Source: Rickettsiaceae bacterium (GTDB lineage: Bacteria > Pseudomonadota > Alphaproteobacteria > Rickettsiales > Rickettsiaceae). Taken from it: a DNA stretch of 22,016 bases. The stretch is taken from the NCBI GenBank assembly GCA_030731565.1, contig JANQTT010000036.1:1-22016 (forward strand), written 5' to 3'. Position 1 is the first letter of the stretch. The number at the start of each line of letters is the position of its first letter. The notes beneath the pieces are model-generated. The model did not search any database. It saw only the letters and a program-made list of their open reading frames with translations, and had not been told where the DNA came from. The position numbers and the translations under genes are program-made. This document shows, piece by piece, positions 1 to 9,040 of the stretch.

Positions 1-357
1 CCTAACTTTAAAAACATATTAAAATGGAACGAAAACAAAAATAGAACTACTCCTTCTAACAGCCAAATAGGTGCTGTAGTTTTTCTTTTTAAGTTATACC
101 TAATTATTATGTTCACTTCTTTTTACCATCCTATTTATCAAAACTATACTCTTGGCCTTCATTGTAAAAAATATATAGTATCGATAGACTCTGCAGTTTA
201 TAGACAAGCTGAAATTGATCGTGATATAAGCAGCTGCTCACTCTTCATCCAGAATGCGCATATTGTCTTAACCTTAAGGTCTTTAATGGCGCGAAAACCC
301 ACCCTTTCCTTTTAAAACTTTCTCTAAAACTAAACAACACAAACAATTAGAAAAATT
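1..357. other. Left-edge non-coding stretch before the symporter gene
   Basis: No recognisable gene is seen on either strand. Plus frame 1 is open from the window edge to a stop at 313-315, so the tail of an upstream gene cannot be excluded. The translation, however, resembles no family I know and runs straight through a terminator-like hairpin at 56-90. No convincing -35/-10 pair was found for the symporter at 358, and the bases just before its ATG lack a clear Shine-Dalgarno sequence. Confidence 0.5.
56..90 (+). terminator. Probable intrinsic terminator of a gene left of the window
   Basis: Arms CT-A-ACAGC (56-63, A58 bulged) and GCTGTAG (73-79) enclose a nine-base loop and are followed by a T-rich run at 80-90 (five T, C, five T). 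The stem is short, so strength is uncertain, but the U-tract is good and it points rightward. It would close a transcript that starts outside the window. Confidence 0.5.
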
Positions 358-1671
358 ATGTCAGTTATGGACTCGGTATTTAGTATTATTACATTTTTAG
401 ATGATTTTTATTGGAAGTATATCGGATGGGGATTAATTACTTCGGCTGGTATTTATTTAACGTTTATTTCGCGTGGCTTTCAATTTAAGGCATTATTTAA
501 TTTTTGCACTAACATCAAGGAAATTTATTCGGAAGGCAGCAAAAAGTCTAATGATGGGATTCACCCATTCAAACTCTATTTTGCATCAGTCGGGGGAATG
601 GTCGGTCTCGGTAATATAGTATTTATTAGCACCGCGATAATGATTGGAGGCCCAGGAAGTATTTTTTGGACTATTCTAGCTTCGCTTAGCGGGATGTTAT
701 TAAAATATTCTGAAATTTATCTAGGGGTTAAATACAGGATTCAAAATCCAAATGGTGGATTTAATGGCGGCCCTATGTACTTCCTGCAAAAAGCATTTAA
801 GCCAAAAGTTTTTGCATACGCTTTTGCATTTCTTTTATGCTTATATGGGGTTGAAATATCAAACTTTCTTATTATTGTCGACCGAATAGAACATAGCTTT
901 GAATTTAATAGATATATTATAATTTTAGCTTTGCTTTTCGCTGTTTTATATTCATCAATGGGCGGGATCAAAAGGCTTGCAAATATATGCACATTAATTA
1001 TGCCTATTTTTATGCTTAGTTATATTATTTTCTCATTATACATAATTGCTTGTAACATGAGCTTACTTCCCGAGTTTTTTAAAACCGTTTTAGTATCTGC
1101 ATTTACAGGACATGCTCAAATCGGAGGTTTTGTAGGTAGTACTATGATTTTATCTGCATACCTTGGTATCTCGAAAACTGTATATTCGGGCGATATTGGT
1201 ATTGGGTATGACTCGATTGTACAGAGCGAAACCAGAATAGCTAATCCTAAAAAACAGGCAACTTTGGCTATTTATGCATTATTTACTGATACTTTAATAT
1301 GTATTTTAACTAATACAATGATTGGAGTAACCGGAACTTGGCATACATTGAACCACTTAATCCCCTCAGACGTAGTTGCACAGTTATTATCCAGCTATAT
1401 ACCATATAGTGATTTATTTATGACTTTATTGCTTTTTTTCGCCGGATTCACAACAATAATTGCCTACCTTTCTGCTGGCACAAAATGCGCACAGTTTATT
1501 AATCCTAAGTACGGAAAAACAATATACTTGATGTATGCTATTTTTGCCTTTATATTCTTTTGTAATTTTTCGCAAGTAAATGTTATGATAATAATGGGTC
1601 TCTTGAGCGGCTTGCTAGTATTGCTTAATGTATCCGGAATATTAAAACTTAGAAAAGATATAGAATTTTAA
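358..1671 (+). CDS. Sodium:alanine symporter family (AGCS) amino-acid transporter
   Basis: Inner-membrane permease of the alanine-or-glycine:cation symporter family, expected to import alanine or glycine with Na+. The 437-residue protein is a series of hydrophobic helices. The family signature region is visible as FASVGGMVGLGNIVFISTAI at about residues 75-94, followed by a glycine/proline stretch (IGGPGSIFWT). A second typical piece, SSMGGIKRLANI, lies near residue 200. Length is slightly below the usual 440-480 residues. The ATG at 358 lacks a clear ribosome site; an in-frame ATG at 367 is an alternative. It begins a rightward run of five genes and is separated from the next by 27 nt. Together with brnQ at 9242 it fits a cell that takes amino acids from its surroundings. 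Substrate specificity is inferred from family only. Confidence 0.88.
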   Translation: MSVMDSVFSIITFLDDFYWKYIGWGLITSAGIYLTFISRGFQFKALFNFCTNIKEIYSEGSKKSNDGIHPFKLYFASVGGMVGLGNIVFISTAIMIGGPGSIFWTILASLSGMLLKYSEIYLGVKYRIQNPNGGFNGGPMYFLQKAFKPKVFAYAFAFLLCLYGVEISNFLIIVDRIEHSFEFNRYIIILALLFAVLYSSMGGIKRLANICTLIMPIFMLSYIIFSLYIIACNMSLLPEFFKTVLVSAFTGHAQIGGFVGSTMILSAYLGISKTVYSGDIGIGYDSIVQSETRIANPKKQATLAIYALFTDTLICILTNTMIGVTGTWHTLNHLIPSDVVAQLLSSYIPYSDLFMTLLLFFAGFTTIIAYLSAGTKCAQFINPKYGKTIYLMYAIFAFIFFCNFSQVNVMIIMGLLSGLLVLLNVSGILKLRKDIEF

Positions 1672-1698
1672 TAAAACATTTTTAAAGGTTGGTTTGTA

Positions 1699-3264
1699 AT
1701 GATTAAAAAGCTTAGCATATTTTTAGTAGTAATATTTATTACAGCTATTTCTGGATGGGTCTATTTAGCTGATAAGTTTGAAAAAATTGCCACGGAAGAA
1801 ATATTACCAAAATTACAAAAAACCGAATCTTTAGTCTCTATAGATCAAGATTCTATCGTAATTGATAAATACAAATTCAAACTAACTCTGCAAAATGTTA
1901 CTGCTTTCCCAAACTCAAAGTTATTTAAAATTCATGCAGATAAAATCATTGTATGCTATAACCCTTTTTTAGATAGCTTAAAGGCACAAATTACTGGAGA
2001 TAAATTAACAGTTGGCGAAGAAGACCTAAAAATTTATTTTCCCTCGCCTAACCACGTAATTAACTTTAACCGTTCTTTATTAAAACATGATTTAGAACAG
2101 TTTGAAATTTCTATTTTATCAAAAGACTCATCGATATATTTTGCTAATGATGATAAGTTTATTTCAAAATCAGACGACTCGATAATAACTATATCTAATT
2201 CACTTGATAACGATATGTACAAAATGCACTTTGGAATGCAAGTTAGTGCATTACAAGTGAATCCAGAATCTCAATTTTTATTAAAAGTTTTAAATCAAAT
2301 ACTACCCAACCTAGAGCAAAAACTCGATAATTATTATGATAATTATTATTACGATATACTAAACGAGACAGGCCCGTCTAACTGTCAGGCAAATTATTCA
2401 ATTCAACTTAAAAAAGACCATGTACATAGCATTATTGCAGTCTTAAAAGGCGAAAAAGATATTAAAGAAGTGCTGAATGAGTTCTCTTTTACAAAAGATA
2501 TATATTCTGTAAGTATCAGTGAATCATTGAAAAACTCATCTATAAACTACTCTGGAAATATTAGTTTCTCTGGAAATGGTGAAAAAATAAATGCTGGAAT
2601 CGATGCAACATTAAATAATAGTTATAATGAAGGACAGAAATCAGAAATCATTGCTGTGTTTAATAAAAACCTATTAAATGGCTCAAAAATGCTAAGCAAA
2701 GAAAATCCTTCAATGGTAGAAGACAGGCTTAACGTGGAAGATTTTACAAAAATTTCAGAAATATTGACTAATATCGATAAAACGCAATTCAAAATTGATG
2801 TTGAATATGATATTAAGTCAAACAATTTACAACAAGAAATCTTATTCTCCCTTAATGATTTTAATATGAAATCCGAAGGTAGAGTTAACGACAAAGTTTA
2901 TAATGGTACTATTGAGATATCAGATCCTAAATTATTAACTGATAGTATTCCACACATGTATGAAAATGCTCTGCGTCCGATTTTTGCAAAATTAGCTGAC
3001 AGTAGCGAAGATAAAAAAACCGTTGATGGGTACGACAAGATTGCTAAAAATATTCAAGAAAATGGGCTTAGCTCATTATCAGCTCTCCATAAAGGCGATG
3101 GTGAACTAAAAGAAAATAGTAAATTAGTCACTGAATTAATATTTGATCCAACCGGCTTCAAATTCAAAATAAATGACAAAGGCTTTTTTGAGATTTTGAC
3201 AGATGAGAGGATAGCAAAGTTTCTTGAAAACTTACCTTATGAAGATAAAGCAGAAAATAAATAG
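1699..3264 (+). CDS. Exported/inner-membrane-anchored protein, DUF2125- or AsmA-like
   Basis: A 521-residue protein with one N-terminal hydrophobic segment (about residues 5-23, after MIKK), so it is probably anchored in the inner membrane with the body in the periplasm. The rest is alternating beta-type sequence rich in K, N, S and D, with an early block (YKFKLTLQNVTAFP, then FKIHADKIIVCYNPF) that recalls the repeated beta-strands of DUF2125 or AsmA-like envelope proteins of alphaproteobacteria. I do not recognise catalytic motifs. A weak Shine-Dalgarno sequence (AAAGG, 1684-1688) precedes the ATG. The stop codon ends 1 nt before the hisS start, so the two are very probably co-transcribed. 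Family assignment is tentative; an envelope-lipid or outer-membrane maintenance role would be inference by analogy. Confidence 0.7.
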   Translation: MIKKLSIFLVVIFITAISGWVYLADKFEKIATEEILPKLQKTESLVSIDQDSIVIDKYKFKLTLQNVTAFPNSKLFKIHADKIIVCYNPFLDSLKAQITGDKLTVGEEDLKIYFPSPNHVINFNRSLLKHDLEQFEISILSKDSSIYFANDDKFISKSDDSIITISNSLDNDMYKMHFGMQVSALQVNPESQFLLKVLNQILPNLEQKLDNYYDNYYYDILNETGPSNCQANYSIQLKKDHVHSIIAVLKGEKDIKEVLNEFSFTKDIYSVSISESLKNSSINYSGNISFSGNGEKINAGIDATLNNSYNEGQKSEIIAVFNKNLLNGSKMLSKENPSMVEDRLNVEDFTKISEILTNIDKTQFKIDVEYDIKSNNLQQEILFSLNDFNMKSEGRVNDKVYNGTIEISDPKLLTDSIPHMYENALRPIFAKLADSSEDKKTVDGYDKIAKNIQENGLSSLSALHKGDGELKENSKLVTELIFDPTGFKFKINDKGFFEILTDERIAKFLENLPYEDKAENK

Positions 3265-3265
3265 C

Positions 3266-4510
3266 ATGTCTAGCAAGGTCGCGCCTCTTAGGGGAATGAA
3301 GGATTTACTGCCAGAAGATTTTAGAATCCATAAACATATTGAAGCAACAGCTAAAAAAGTATCTGAGCTTTATGGTTATGAAGGATTCGAAACTCCTTTG
3401 CTAGAAAATGCGCAAATCTTCGACAGAACTCTTGGAGATACTTCTGACGTTGTAAGCAAAGAAATGTATTCTTTCGCCGATAAAAAAGGCAGAATAATTG
3501 CCTTAAGACCTGAATTTACCGCAAGCATTGTCCGAGCATTTATTTCAAATGGCCTAAAACAAAACCTGCCGTTAAAGTTATTCTCATCTGGTCCTGTATT
3601 TAGATATGACCGCCCACAAGAAGGTAGGCAAAGGCAGTTTCATCAACTAAATTTTGAATATATTGGTGCTATTGGTCCATATTCTGATGCTGAAACAATC
3701 AGCATGGCTTCAAGAATTTTAAAAGAATTGGGATTAACTGATGATATTACATTAGAACTAAATTCTTTAGGATGCGCCGAATCAAGGGCAAAATATCAAT
3801 TAACATTGATCGAGTATTTCAAAAAATACGAAAACGAATTATCAAGCGATAGTAAACACCGTTTAGAAAAAAATCCTTTAAGAATTCTGGATTCAAAAGA
3901 TGCGGGAGATAAAAAAGTTGCAGAAAATGCTCCAGTCATAACAAGTTATTATACTAAAGATGCAGCTAAGTATTTTGATGAAGTAAAATCATACCTGGAT
4001 ATTCTAGATGTAAAATATCACATCAATCCAAGGCTTGCTCGAGGTTTAGACTATTATTGCCATACTGCATTTGAATTTATCACAAATAAATTAGGCGCTC
4101 AAGGCACGCTCCTAGCAGGAGGAAGGTATGATGGCCTAACAAAATTAATGGGCGGCGAAGAAATACCGGCGATAGGTTTTGCAGCTGGCATTGAAAGGAT
4201 CGCTCTAATGGGTAATTTTAAACCAGAAAAATCTCGACCAACAATAATAATGCCTATAGGAGATGAGTGCTTTAATTACTGTATAAACCTTGCAAAGCAA
4301 CTAAGGAATAAAAACATCGTGACTACTATATCTTCCAGCGGTAAGATTAGTAAGCGAATGCAGAGTGCCTTAAGCAGTAAGGCTAAATATGTAATTTTTA
4401 TTGGATCTACTGAGCAAGAAAAGGGTATATGCAAACTGAAAGATCTTGACCAGAATTCAGAGCAGGAAGTATCTATGTCTCAACTCGCTGATATTATTCT
4501 TACAATATAA
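3266..4510 (+). CDS. hisS: Histidyl-tRNA synthetase
   Basis: Class II aminoacyl-tRNA synthetase that charges tRNA-His in the cytoplasm. Motif 2 is visible as FRYDRPQEGRQRQFHQ (residues 112-127). The histidine-specific motif appears as ARGLDYY (258-264), and motif 3 as AIGFAAGIERIAL (about 302-314). An anticodon-binding domain fills the last 90 residues or so (IIMPIGDECFNYC, then ISSSGKISKRMQSALSSKAKY). At 414 residues it is normal for bacterial HisS. The frame is open back to an ATG at 3224, but that would add 14 residues and overlap the upstream gene. I start at 3266 because the protein then begins in the usual way, just ahead of PLRGMKDLLP, and sits 1 nt after the preceding stop. Nineteen nt separate it from the glycosyltransferase. 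Confidence 0.97.
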   Translation: MSSKVAPLRGMKDLLPEDFRIHKHIEATAKKVSELYGYEGFETPLLENAQIFDRTLGDTSDVVSKEMYSFADKKGRIIALRPEFTASIVRAFISNGLKQNLPLKLFSSGPVFRYDRPQEGRQRQFHQLNFEYIGAIGPYSDAETISMASRILKELGLTDDITLELNSLGCAESRAKYQLTLIEYFKKYENELSSDSKHRLEKNPLRILDSKDAGDKKVAENAPVITSYYTKDAAKYFDEVKSYLDILDVKYHINPRLARGLDYYCHTAFEFITNKLGAQGTLLAGGRYDGLTKLMGGEEIPAIGFAAGIERIALMGNFKPEKSRPTIIMPIGDECFNYCINLAKQLRNKNIVTTISSSGKISKRMQSALSSKAKYVIFIGSTEQEKGICKLKDLDQNSEQEVSMSQLADIILTI

Positions 4511-4529
4511 AGAAGAATAGGTATAAATT

Positions 4530-5546
4530 TTGCAAATATTCAATATCATGATGTCAAGAGAACTAGGCGGCATTCAGCAAGCTTATATCGACTACAGCGA
4601 AGCTTTATTATCTCAAAACCATAAAGTAATTAATATAGCAAGCACTAAAGCGCAAATAAATAGCAGACTTCTCCCTAAGCATACTCTACCAAATCTTGCC
4701 CCTTGGTGTTTTTTATCAAAAATATTCCTAAGTATTTTGATAAAAAAATACAAACCAGATATTATTATTTGCCATGGCAATAGAGCAATCAATTTTGCAT
4801 GCGGAAGCGTTAAACCTAATCATACAAAAATTATTGGCGTTGCACACAATTATAGTTTTAAAAAGCTAAAAAAATGTGATTTTATAATTGCTCTCTCCGA
4901 AGACTTAAAAGAAAACCTTATTAAGAATAATATATCGCAAGACAAGCTATTTAGCTTACCGAATATGGTAAGAGTAGAAAAACCATATACTCCAGTTTCA
5001 TTTAAAGATCCTGTCACTATAGGAGCGCTAGGACGTTTTGTAAAAAAGAAAGGTTTTGCTTATTTAATAGAAAGCATAAAATTAATAAAAGAATCAGGTC
5101 GTAATATCAGACTGATCATTGGAGGGGATGGAGAAGAGCAAGAACGCTTAAAACAGTTAGTCAATAATTTAGGCTTAGATAAAGAAATTAGCTTTGCTGG
5201 GTGGGTTAATGATAAAGAAGCATTTTTTGATCAAATTGATATTTTCTGCCTTCCATCTATTAGCGAACCATTCGGCATCATCTTACTCGAAGCAATAGAG
5301 CACTCAAAACCAGTTGTAGCAACAAACTCAGGCGGCCCTCAAGAAATCATTCGCCATAAACAAGATGGATTTATTGCAAATATTAATTCAGCAAAAGAGT
5401 TAGCGAAGTATCTTAATATACTAATAAACGATCATAAGCTTGCTAGTAATATGGCAAAATCTGCATACAATAGACTCAAAACAAATTATGATATAAGGAT
5501 GGTTGCAAAGCAATTATCTGAAATAGTAAGTAACTTTAGATTATAA
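4530..5546 (+). CDS. GT4-family glycosyltransferase, TTG start
   Basis: Cytoplasmic-face glycosyltransferase of the GT-B fold, family 4, transferring a sugar from a nucleotide donor to an unknown glycan or lipid acceptor. The N-terminal Rossmann start MQIFNIMMSRELGGIQQAY holds the glycine-rich GGIQ turn. The donor-binding half contains GRFVKKKGF (169-176) and IIGGDGEEQ (196-204). The EX7E signature is E246-P-F-G-I-I-L-L-E254, followed by PVVATNSGGPQEII. The start is TTG at 4530; the first ATG inside would remove the first beta-strand, so the TTG is well supported by fold. An AG-rich stretch AGAAGAATAG (4511-4520) may act as the ribosome site. It lies between hisS and an M16 peptidase with short gaps. 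The acceptor (LPS core, capsule or glycolipid) cannot be read from sequence. Confidence 0.88.
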   Translation: MQIFNIMMSRELGGIQQAYIDYSEALLSQNHKVINIASTKAQINSRLLPKHTLPNLAPWCFLSKIFLSILIKKYKPDIIICHGNRAINFACGSVKPNHTKIIGVAHNYSFKKLKKCDFIIALSEDLKENLIKNNISQDKLFSLPNMVRVEKPYTPVSFKDPVTIGALGRFVKKKGFAYLIESIKLIKESGRNIRLIIGGDGEEQERLKQLVNNLGLDKEISFAGWVNDKEAFFDQIDIFCLPSISEPFGIILLEAIEHSKPVVATNSGGPQEIIRHKQDGFIANINSAKELAKYLNILINDHKLASNMAKSAYNRLKTNYDIRMVAKQLSEIVSNFRL

Positions 5547-5552
5547 ATAATA

Positions 5553-6815
5553 ATGACTTTTAATTCTAGTAAACTAAATAATGGCCTGAATATCGTTACT
5601 TATTCAATGCCTCATGTCAACTCTGTTTCTATTAATATAATAGTAAAAGTAGGCAGCAGCTCCGAATCTGAAGAAGAGTCTGGGATTTCCCATTTTCTTG
5701 AGCATATGGCATTTAAAGGAACAAAAACAAGGTCAGCTACTGAAATAGCAAAAGAATTTGATAGTATAGGAGGACATTTCAATGCTTATACGAGCAAAGA
5801 AAACACCGTTTACTATACAAAAGTACTAAGGCAACATACAAACCAAGCTATCGACATATTAGCAGATATTTTACAAAACTCATTATTTGCAGAAGAAGAT
5901 ATAAAAAAGGAATTAAGCGTCATTTCTCAAGAAATTGCAGGCGTGAGAGACTGCCCTGATGATCTGGTTTTTGAAAATTTCTATGAACTGGCTTATAAAG
6001 ACCAGCCTCTGGGACGATCTATACTTGGAACATATGATAATATTGCAAAATTTGACAAAATCTCATTTCAAAACTATATAAACAAACATTATTGTGCTGA
6101 AAATATTTACATTTCAATTGCTGGTAATATCGACCATACTGAGTCAGTTAATATAATACAAACTTTATTCTCTTCCTTTTCTTCTGGTTCTTCTGAAAAA
6201 CAAAGAAAAGCCATATACTCTGGCGGATTTAAAGTTACAAAAAAAGCTCTTGAACAAACAACAATTGCTCTCGGGTTTGAAAGCGTATCATACCAAAATT
6301 TGGAAGATTTTTACCACGCGCAAATTCTATCTATTATCTTAGGCGGAGGTCTATCATCCAGATTATTCCAGACTATACGCGAGGAGTATGGACTAGCTTA
6401 TGGAATTGGTAGCGGGGTGAATGCTTTTTATGATACTGGTATTTTTAGTATTTATGCAGCTGCTGACCATAGACATGTAAAAATAATGGTTGACAAAATA
6501 GTTGAAGAAATAAATAAAATTAAAGTAAATATTTCTGAAGATGAACTGATTAGAGCAAAAGCACAAATTGAATCAAACATTTATATGGCCGAAGAAAAAA
6601 CCGAATATAAATCCGAAGAAGTTGGCAAGAACTTTGCACTATTTGGCAAATATTTTTCAGCAAAACAAGTAATTGACATTGTTTCTGCTACTCAAATTAA
6701 AGATTTAAAATCTAGTGCAAATAAAATTTTTAGCACACCGCCAACACTTGCTACAGTAGGCGATAAATTAGATAATTTCGATTTTAATAATATGTGTAAT
6801 AAGCTACTAAAATAA
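5553..6815 (+). CDS. M16-family zinc metallopeptidase (processing-peptidase-like)
   Basis: Zinc-dependent peptidase of the pitrilysin/mitochondrial-processing-peptidase family. The inverted zinc motif HFLEH sits at residues 47-51, and the third ligand is the expected glutamate, E127 in SQEIAG, 75 residues later. So the HxxEH-(X)75-E pattern is complete and the enzyme should be active. The C-terminal half has the second M16 domain with the glycine-rich loop LGGGLSSRLFQTIREEYGLAY (around residues 263-283), typical of the substrate-binding clamshell. At 420 residues it matches single-subunit bacterial MPP-like proteins of alphaproteobacteria. No signal peptide is seen, so it is probably cytoplasmic. 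Six nt separate it from the glycosyltransferase, and the run ends at the hairpin that begins on its stop codon. Confidence 0.93.
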   Translation: MTFNSSKLNNGLNIVTYSMPHVNSVSINIIVKVGSSSESEEESGISHFLEHMAFKGTKTRSATEIAKEFDSIGGHFNAYTSKENTVYYTKVLRQHTNQAIDILADILQNSLFAEEDIKKELSVISQEIAGVRDCPDDLVFENFYELAYKDQPLGRSILGTYDNIAKFDKISFQNYINKHYCAENIYISIAGNIDHTESVNIIQTLFSSFSSGSSEKQRKAIYSGGFKVTKKALEQTTIALGFESVSYQNLEDFYHAQILSIILGGGLSSRLFQTIREEYGLAYGIGSGVNAFYDTGIFSIYAAADHRHVKIMVDKIVEEINKIKVNISEDELIRAKAQIESNIYMAEEKTEYKSEEVGKNFALFGKYFSAKQVIDIVSATQIKDLKSSANKIFSTPPTLATVGDKLDNFDFNNMCNKLLK

Positions 6816-6848
6816 TAGTATCTTTCTTTAAAAAGATACTATAGTATT
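6815..6848 (+). terminator. Hairpin at end of the five-gene unit, probable terminator
   Basis: A perfect 11-bp inverted repeat, ATAGTATCTTT (6815-6825) and AAAGATACTAT (6832-6842), has a six-base loop and begins on the last base of the M16 stop codon. The following tract AGTATTTT is only moderately T-rich, so termination may be partial, or the hairpin may serve as a 3'-end stabiliser. Confidence 0.6.
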
Positions 6849-6877
6849 TTAATTAATTTTAACAGAAGACTAATGCT

Positions 6878-7516
6878 ATGTTTCCTAATAAAAAACCAAA
6901 ATTACTTGATTCAACACTTGCTTCAGAAACGCTAAAAAAAATTGGCCAAAAGCGTAAAAACGGCAAAACAAAAATATCTGAACTCATGGAAGACTTTCAC
7001 GAAAATGGCATTTTACTTGCCATGGTTTTTTTTGCTCTTCCAGTTGCTGTACCACTTCCTTACCCTCCTGGATTTACTACTATTATGGGAGTTCCTTTAA
7101 TTGTTCTTTCAATTCAAATGCTTCTTGGAAGTAAAAAAGTGCGTTTACCAGAAAAAATTAACAATTACGAACTTAAAAACTCAACCTTAACAACAATCAG
7201 CGACAAAATTGTTCCTATAATTGAAGCAATTGAAAAATACGTAAAGCCGAGGTTTTCTTTTGCTCGTTCCGTTTATTGTGAACAATTCGTTGGCCTAGTA
7301 TGCTTAATTGCCGCAATTTCAGTTGCCCTGCCAATTCCACTAACAAACGCAATTCCGGCGTTAGGAATCACTATTATGGCTCTTGGCCTACTTAATCGCG
7401 ATGGAATAATTATTATAGCTGGATTCTTTGCAACAGTAATTGGAGTAATTATAGCTATTAGCGCTATCGTCGCAAGCTGGATGGCTATTAAATACCTATT
7501 TCTTAGTATTTTTTAA
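6878..7516 (+). CDS. ExoD-family integral membrane protein
   Basis: A 212-residue polytopic inner-membrane protein of the ExoD family (PF06055), named for a Rhizobium gene affecting exopolysaccharide and alkaline tolerance. The biochemical role is unknown. A basic cytoplasmic N-terminus (about 45 residues) leads to hydrophobic segments with the family-typical proline-rich turn PVAVPLPYPPGFTT, near residues 56-69. A second membrane block follows, with ALPIPLTNAIPALGI and MALGLLNRDG near residues 149-176, and a last hydrophobic helix. The NRDG motif after the helix is characteristic. It starts 62 nt after the M16 gene, beyond a hairpin, and ends 1 nt before purC, so it is probably co-transcribed with purC. 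No clear promoter was identified. Confidence 0.85.
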   Translation: MFPNKKPKLLDSTLASETLKKIGQKRKNGKTKISELMEDFHENGILLAMVFFALPVAVPLPYPPGFTTIMGVPLIVLSIQMLLGSKKVRLPEKINNYELKNSTLTTISDKIVPIIEAIEKYVKPRFSFARSVYCEQFVGLVCLIAAISVALPIPLTNAIPALGITIMALGLLNRDGIIIIAGFFATVIGVIIAISAIVASWMAIKYLFLSIF

Positions 7517-7517
7517 T

Positions 7518-8243
7518 ATGAAAGAAAAAATATACAAAGGTACTTCTAAGACTTTATACCAGTCTGAAGAGGATTATGCACTGATTATGTCTTTTGACGA
7601 CTCAATTAAAAAAGCTAATAAAGAAATAATTAACATATCTGGCAAAGGTGTAATCAATAATAATATATCAGCATATATAATGCAAAAATTAGATATGATT
7701 GGAATTGAAAACCACTTCATACAAAAGAATAACATGCGCCAACAACTAGTGCAATTTGTTGACGTATATCCTATTCAAGTGCATATTTGTACGATAGCCT
7801 GCGGAAGATATGTAACTGATTTTGGCATGGAAGACGGTTTTGTTTTTGAATCTCCTATTGTTGATTTTAGGGTCAAAAATAAGGACTTGAATTATCCAAT
7901 TATAAATGAAGAGCAAATACTCAGCTTTGGCTGGCTTAGCAAGAAAGAGCTACGCGATCTAAAAAATAAAGCTATAAGGACGCATGACTTCCTCTCAGGC
8001 CTATTTGCAACAGCTGGGATTAGGCTTGTTGATATAAAACTAGAATTTGGCCGTGTTTTTAATGGCGAAGATTTTATTACCATGCTTATAGACGAGGTAT
8101 CACCTGATACATGCAAGCTTTGGGATATGGAAACAAACGAAAAACTTTGCTACGAAGTTGCTGAAGAAAATCCTGAAAAAACCCTCTTCGCATACCAAGA
8201 AGTAATGGATAGACTAAACATTAGACAGTGTAAACAAAGTTAA
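7518..8243 (+). CDS. purC: Divergent SAICAR synthetase (PurC) with altered active-site loop
   Basis: Homologue of phosphoribosylaminoimidazole-succinocarboxamide synthase, an ATP-dependent purine-biosynthesis enzyme (CAIR plus aspartate to SAICAR). At 241 residues the length is normal. Conserved pieces include KIYKGTSK (4-11, usually EGKAK), SGKGVINNNISAYIM (41-55), FGWLSKKEL (137-145), LVDIKLEFG (170-178) and DEVSPDTCKLWD (192-203). The substrate-binding loop that normally reads RNxAAGS is here CTIACGR (91-97), so the conserved Arg and Ser (R94 and S100 in the E. coli enzyme, by memory) are Cys and Arg. From memory, Rickettsia carries an orphan PurC of this type; this is unverified. It follows exoD by 1 nt and no other purine gene is in the window. 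It may be a shifted-function paralogue. Confidence 0.82.
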   Translation: MKEKIYKGTSKTLYQSEEDYALIMSFDDSIKKANKEIINISGKGVINNNISAYIMQKLDMIGIENHFIQKNNMRQQLVQFVDVYPIQVHICTIACGRYVTDFGMEDGFVFESPIVDFRVKNKDLNYPIINEEQILSFGWLSKKELRDLKNKAIRTHDFLSGLFATAGIRLVDIKLEFGRVFNGEDFITMLIDEVSPDTCKLWDMETNEKLCYEVAEENPEKTLFAYQEVMDRLNIRQCKQS

Positions 8244-8312
8244 AAAAGTCAGGTTTTTGGACCTTTGCAGGCACTCCCTAATGTAAAACTACAAAATCTT
8301 ATAAAAATGAGT

Positions 8313-8341
8313 TTGACTTTTTGATCAAGTATTTATATACT
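8313..8341 (+). promoter_or_regulatory. Near-consensus sigma70 promoter for rpsD
   Basis: TTGACT (8313-8318), a 17-bp spacer, and TATACT (8336-8341) give five of six matches at each box with optimal spacing. Transcription would begin near 8348, about 33 nt before the GTG start of rpsD. This suggests rpsD is transcribed on its own. Confidence 0.75.
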
Positions 8342-8380
8342 CGCCAGTCAAAGAACTTAAACTCTAATAGGTATATTTAA

Positions 8381-8998
8381 GTGACAAAAATTATTAAAGC
8401 AAAATATAAAGCCAGCAGAAGGCTTGGAACAAGCATCTGGGGTGATGGTAAAGACCCTTTCCACACAAGAAATTTCCGTCCAGGTCAGCATGGCCCTACA
8501 GGAAGAGTAAAAACTTCTGACTACGGCGCTCACCTACAAGCCAAACAAACTGTTAAAAATCACTATGGGCGTATTACTGAGAAGCAATTCAGAAATACTT
8601 TCAAAGTCGCTGCTAAAATGAAAGGTAATACTGCTGAGAATTTTGCAGGTCTACTTGAAAGCAGATTAGATATGGTTGTTTACAGAATGAATCTTGCGCC
8701 AACTATCTTTGCTGCAAGACAACTTGTTTCTCACTGTAACGTTAGAGTTAATGGTAAAAAAGCAAATATCCCTAGCTTAAGATTAAAAACTGGTGATAAA
8801 GTTGAGCTTAAAGAATCAGCAAAACAAATCACTGTTTATATAGAAGCTGCACAAAAACAAGAAAGAACAGTTCCTGAATATTTAACAATGGATCCTGGCT
8901 CAATGGCTGGTGAATATGTTAGAACTCCTATGATTTCTGATATACCTTACCCATTCGAACCAAATTTTGGTAAAATTATTGAGTATTACTCTCACTAA
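8381..8998 (+). CDS. rpsD: 30S ribosomal protein S4, GTG start
   Basis: Primary 16S rRNA-binding protein of the small ribosomal subunit. The 205-residue sequence opens with [20 protein letters not shown] and the [13 protein letters not shown] region typical of alphaproteobacterial S4. The S4 RNA-binding domain spans about residues 93-150 ([19 protein letters not shown], then [19 protein letters not shown]). The C-terminal tail [16 protein letters not shown] is the usual end. The start is GTG at 8381; the first ATG would be far inside, so the family N-terminus fixes it. The gene has its own near-consensus promoter and a strong terminator, and so forms a monocistronic unit apart from the ribosomal-protein clusters, as is common for rpsD in alphaproteobacteria. 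Confidence 0.98.
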   Translation: MTKIIKAKYKASRRLGTSIWGDGKDPFHTRNFRPGQHGPTGRVKTSDYGAHLQAKQTVKNHYGRITEKQFRNTFKVAAKMKGNTAENFAGLLESRLDMVVYRMNLAPTIFAARQLVSHCNVRVNGKKANIPSLRLKTGDKVELKESAKQITVYIEAAQKQERTVPEYLTMDPGSMAGEYVRTPMISDIPYPFEPNFGKIIEYYSH

Positions 8999-9003
8999 TA
9001 ATG

Positions 9004-9040
9004 AAAAAAGCGGAGCAGAAAGCTCCGCTTTTTCTTTTTT
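9004..9040 (+). terminator. Strong intrinsic terminator of rpsD
   Basis: GC-rich arms GCGGAGC (9010-9016) and GCTCCGC (9022-9028) have a five-base loop, are extended by an A run before and a T run after, and are followed by CTTTTTT. This is a textbook Rho-independent terminator starting 6 nt after the rpsD stop. Confidence 0.95.

Noticed and set aside
1..315. Plus-strand frame open from the window edge, with an ATG at 109 giving 68 residues
   Set aside because: The product resembles nothing I know, no ribosome site precedes the ATG, and the frame passes through a terminator-like hairpin. It could only be supported by sequence left of the window.
3224..3265. Upstream ATG extending HisS by 14 residues
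   Set aside because: The extension overlaps the preceding gene and is not part of the HisS family N-terminus, which begins just before PLRGMKDLLP.
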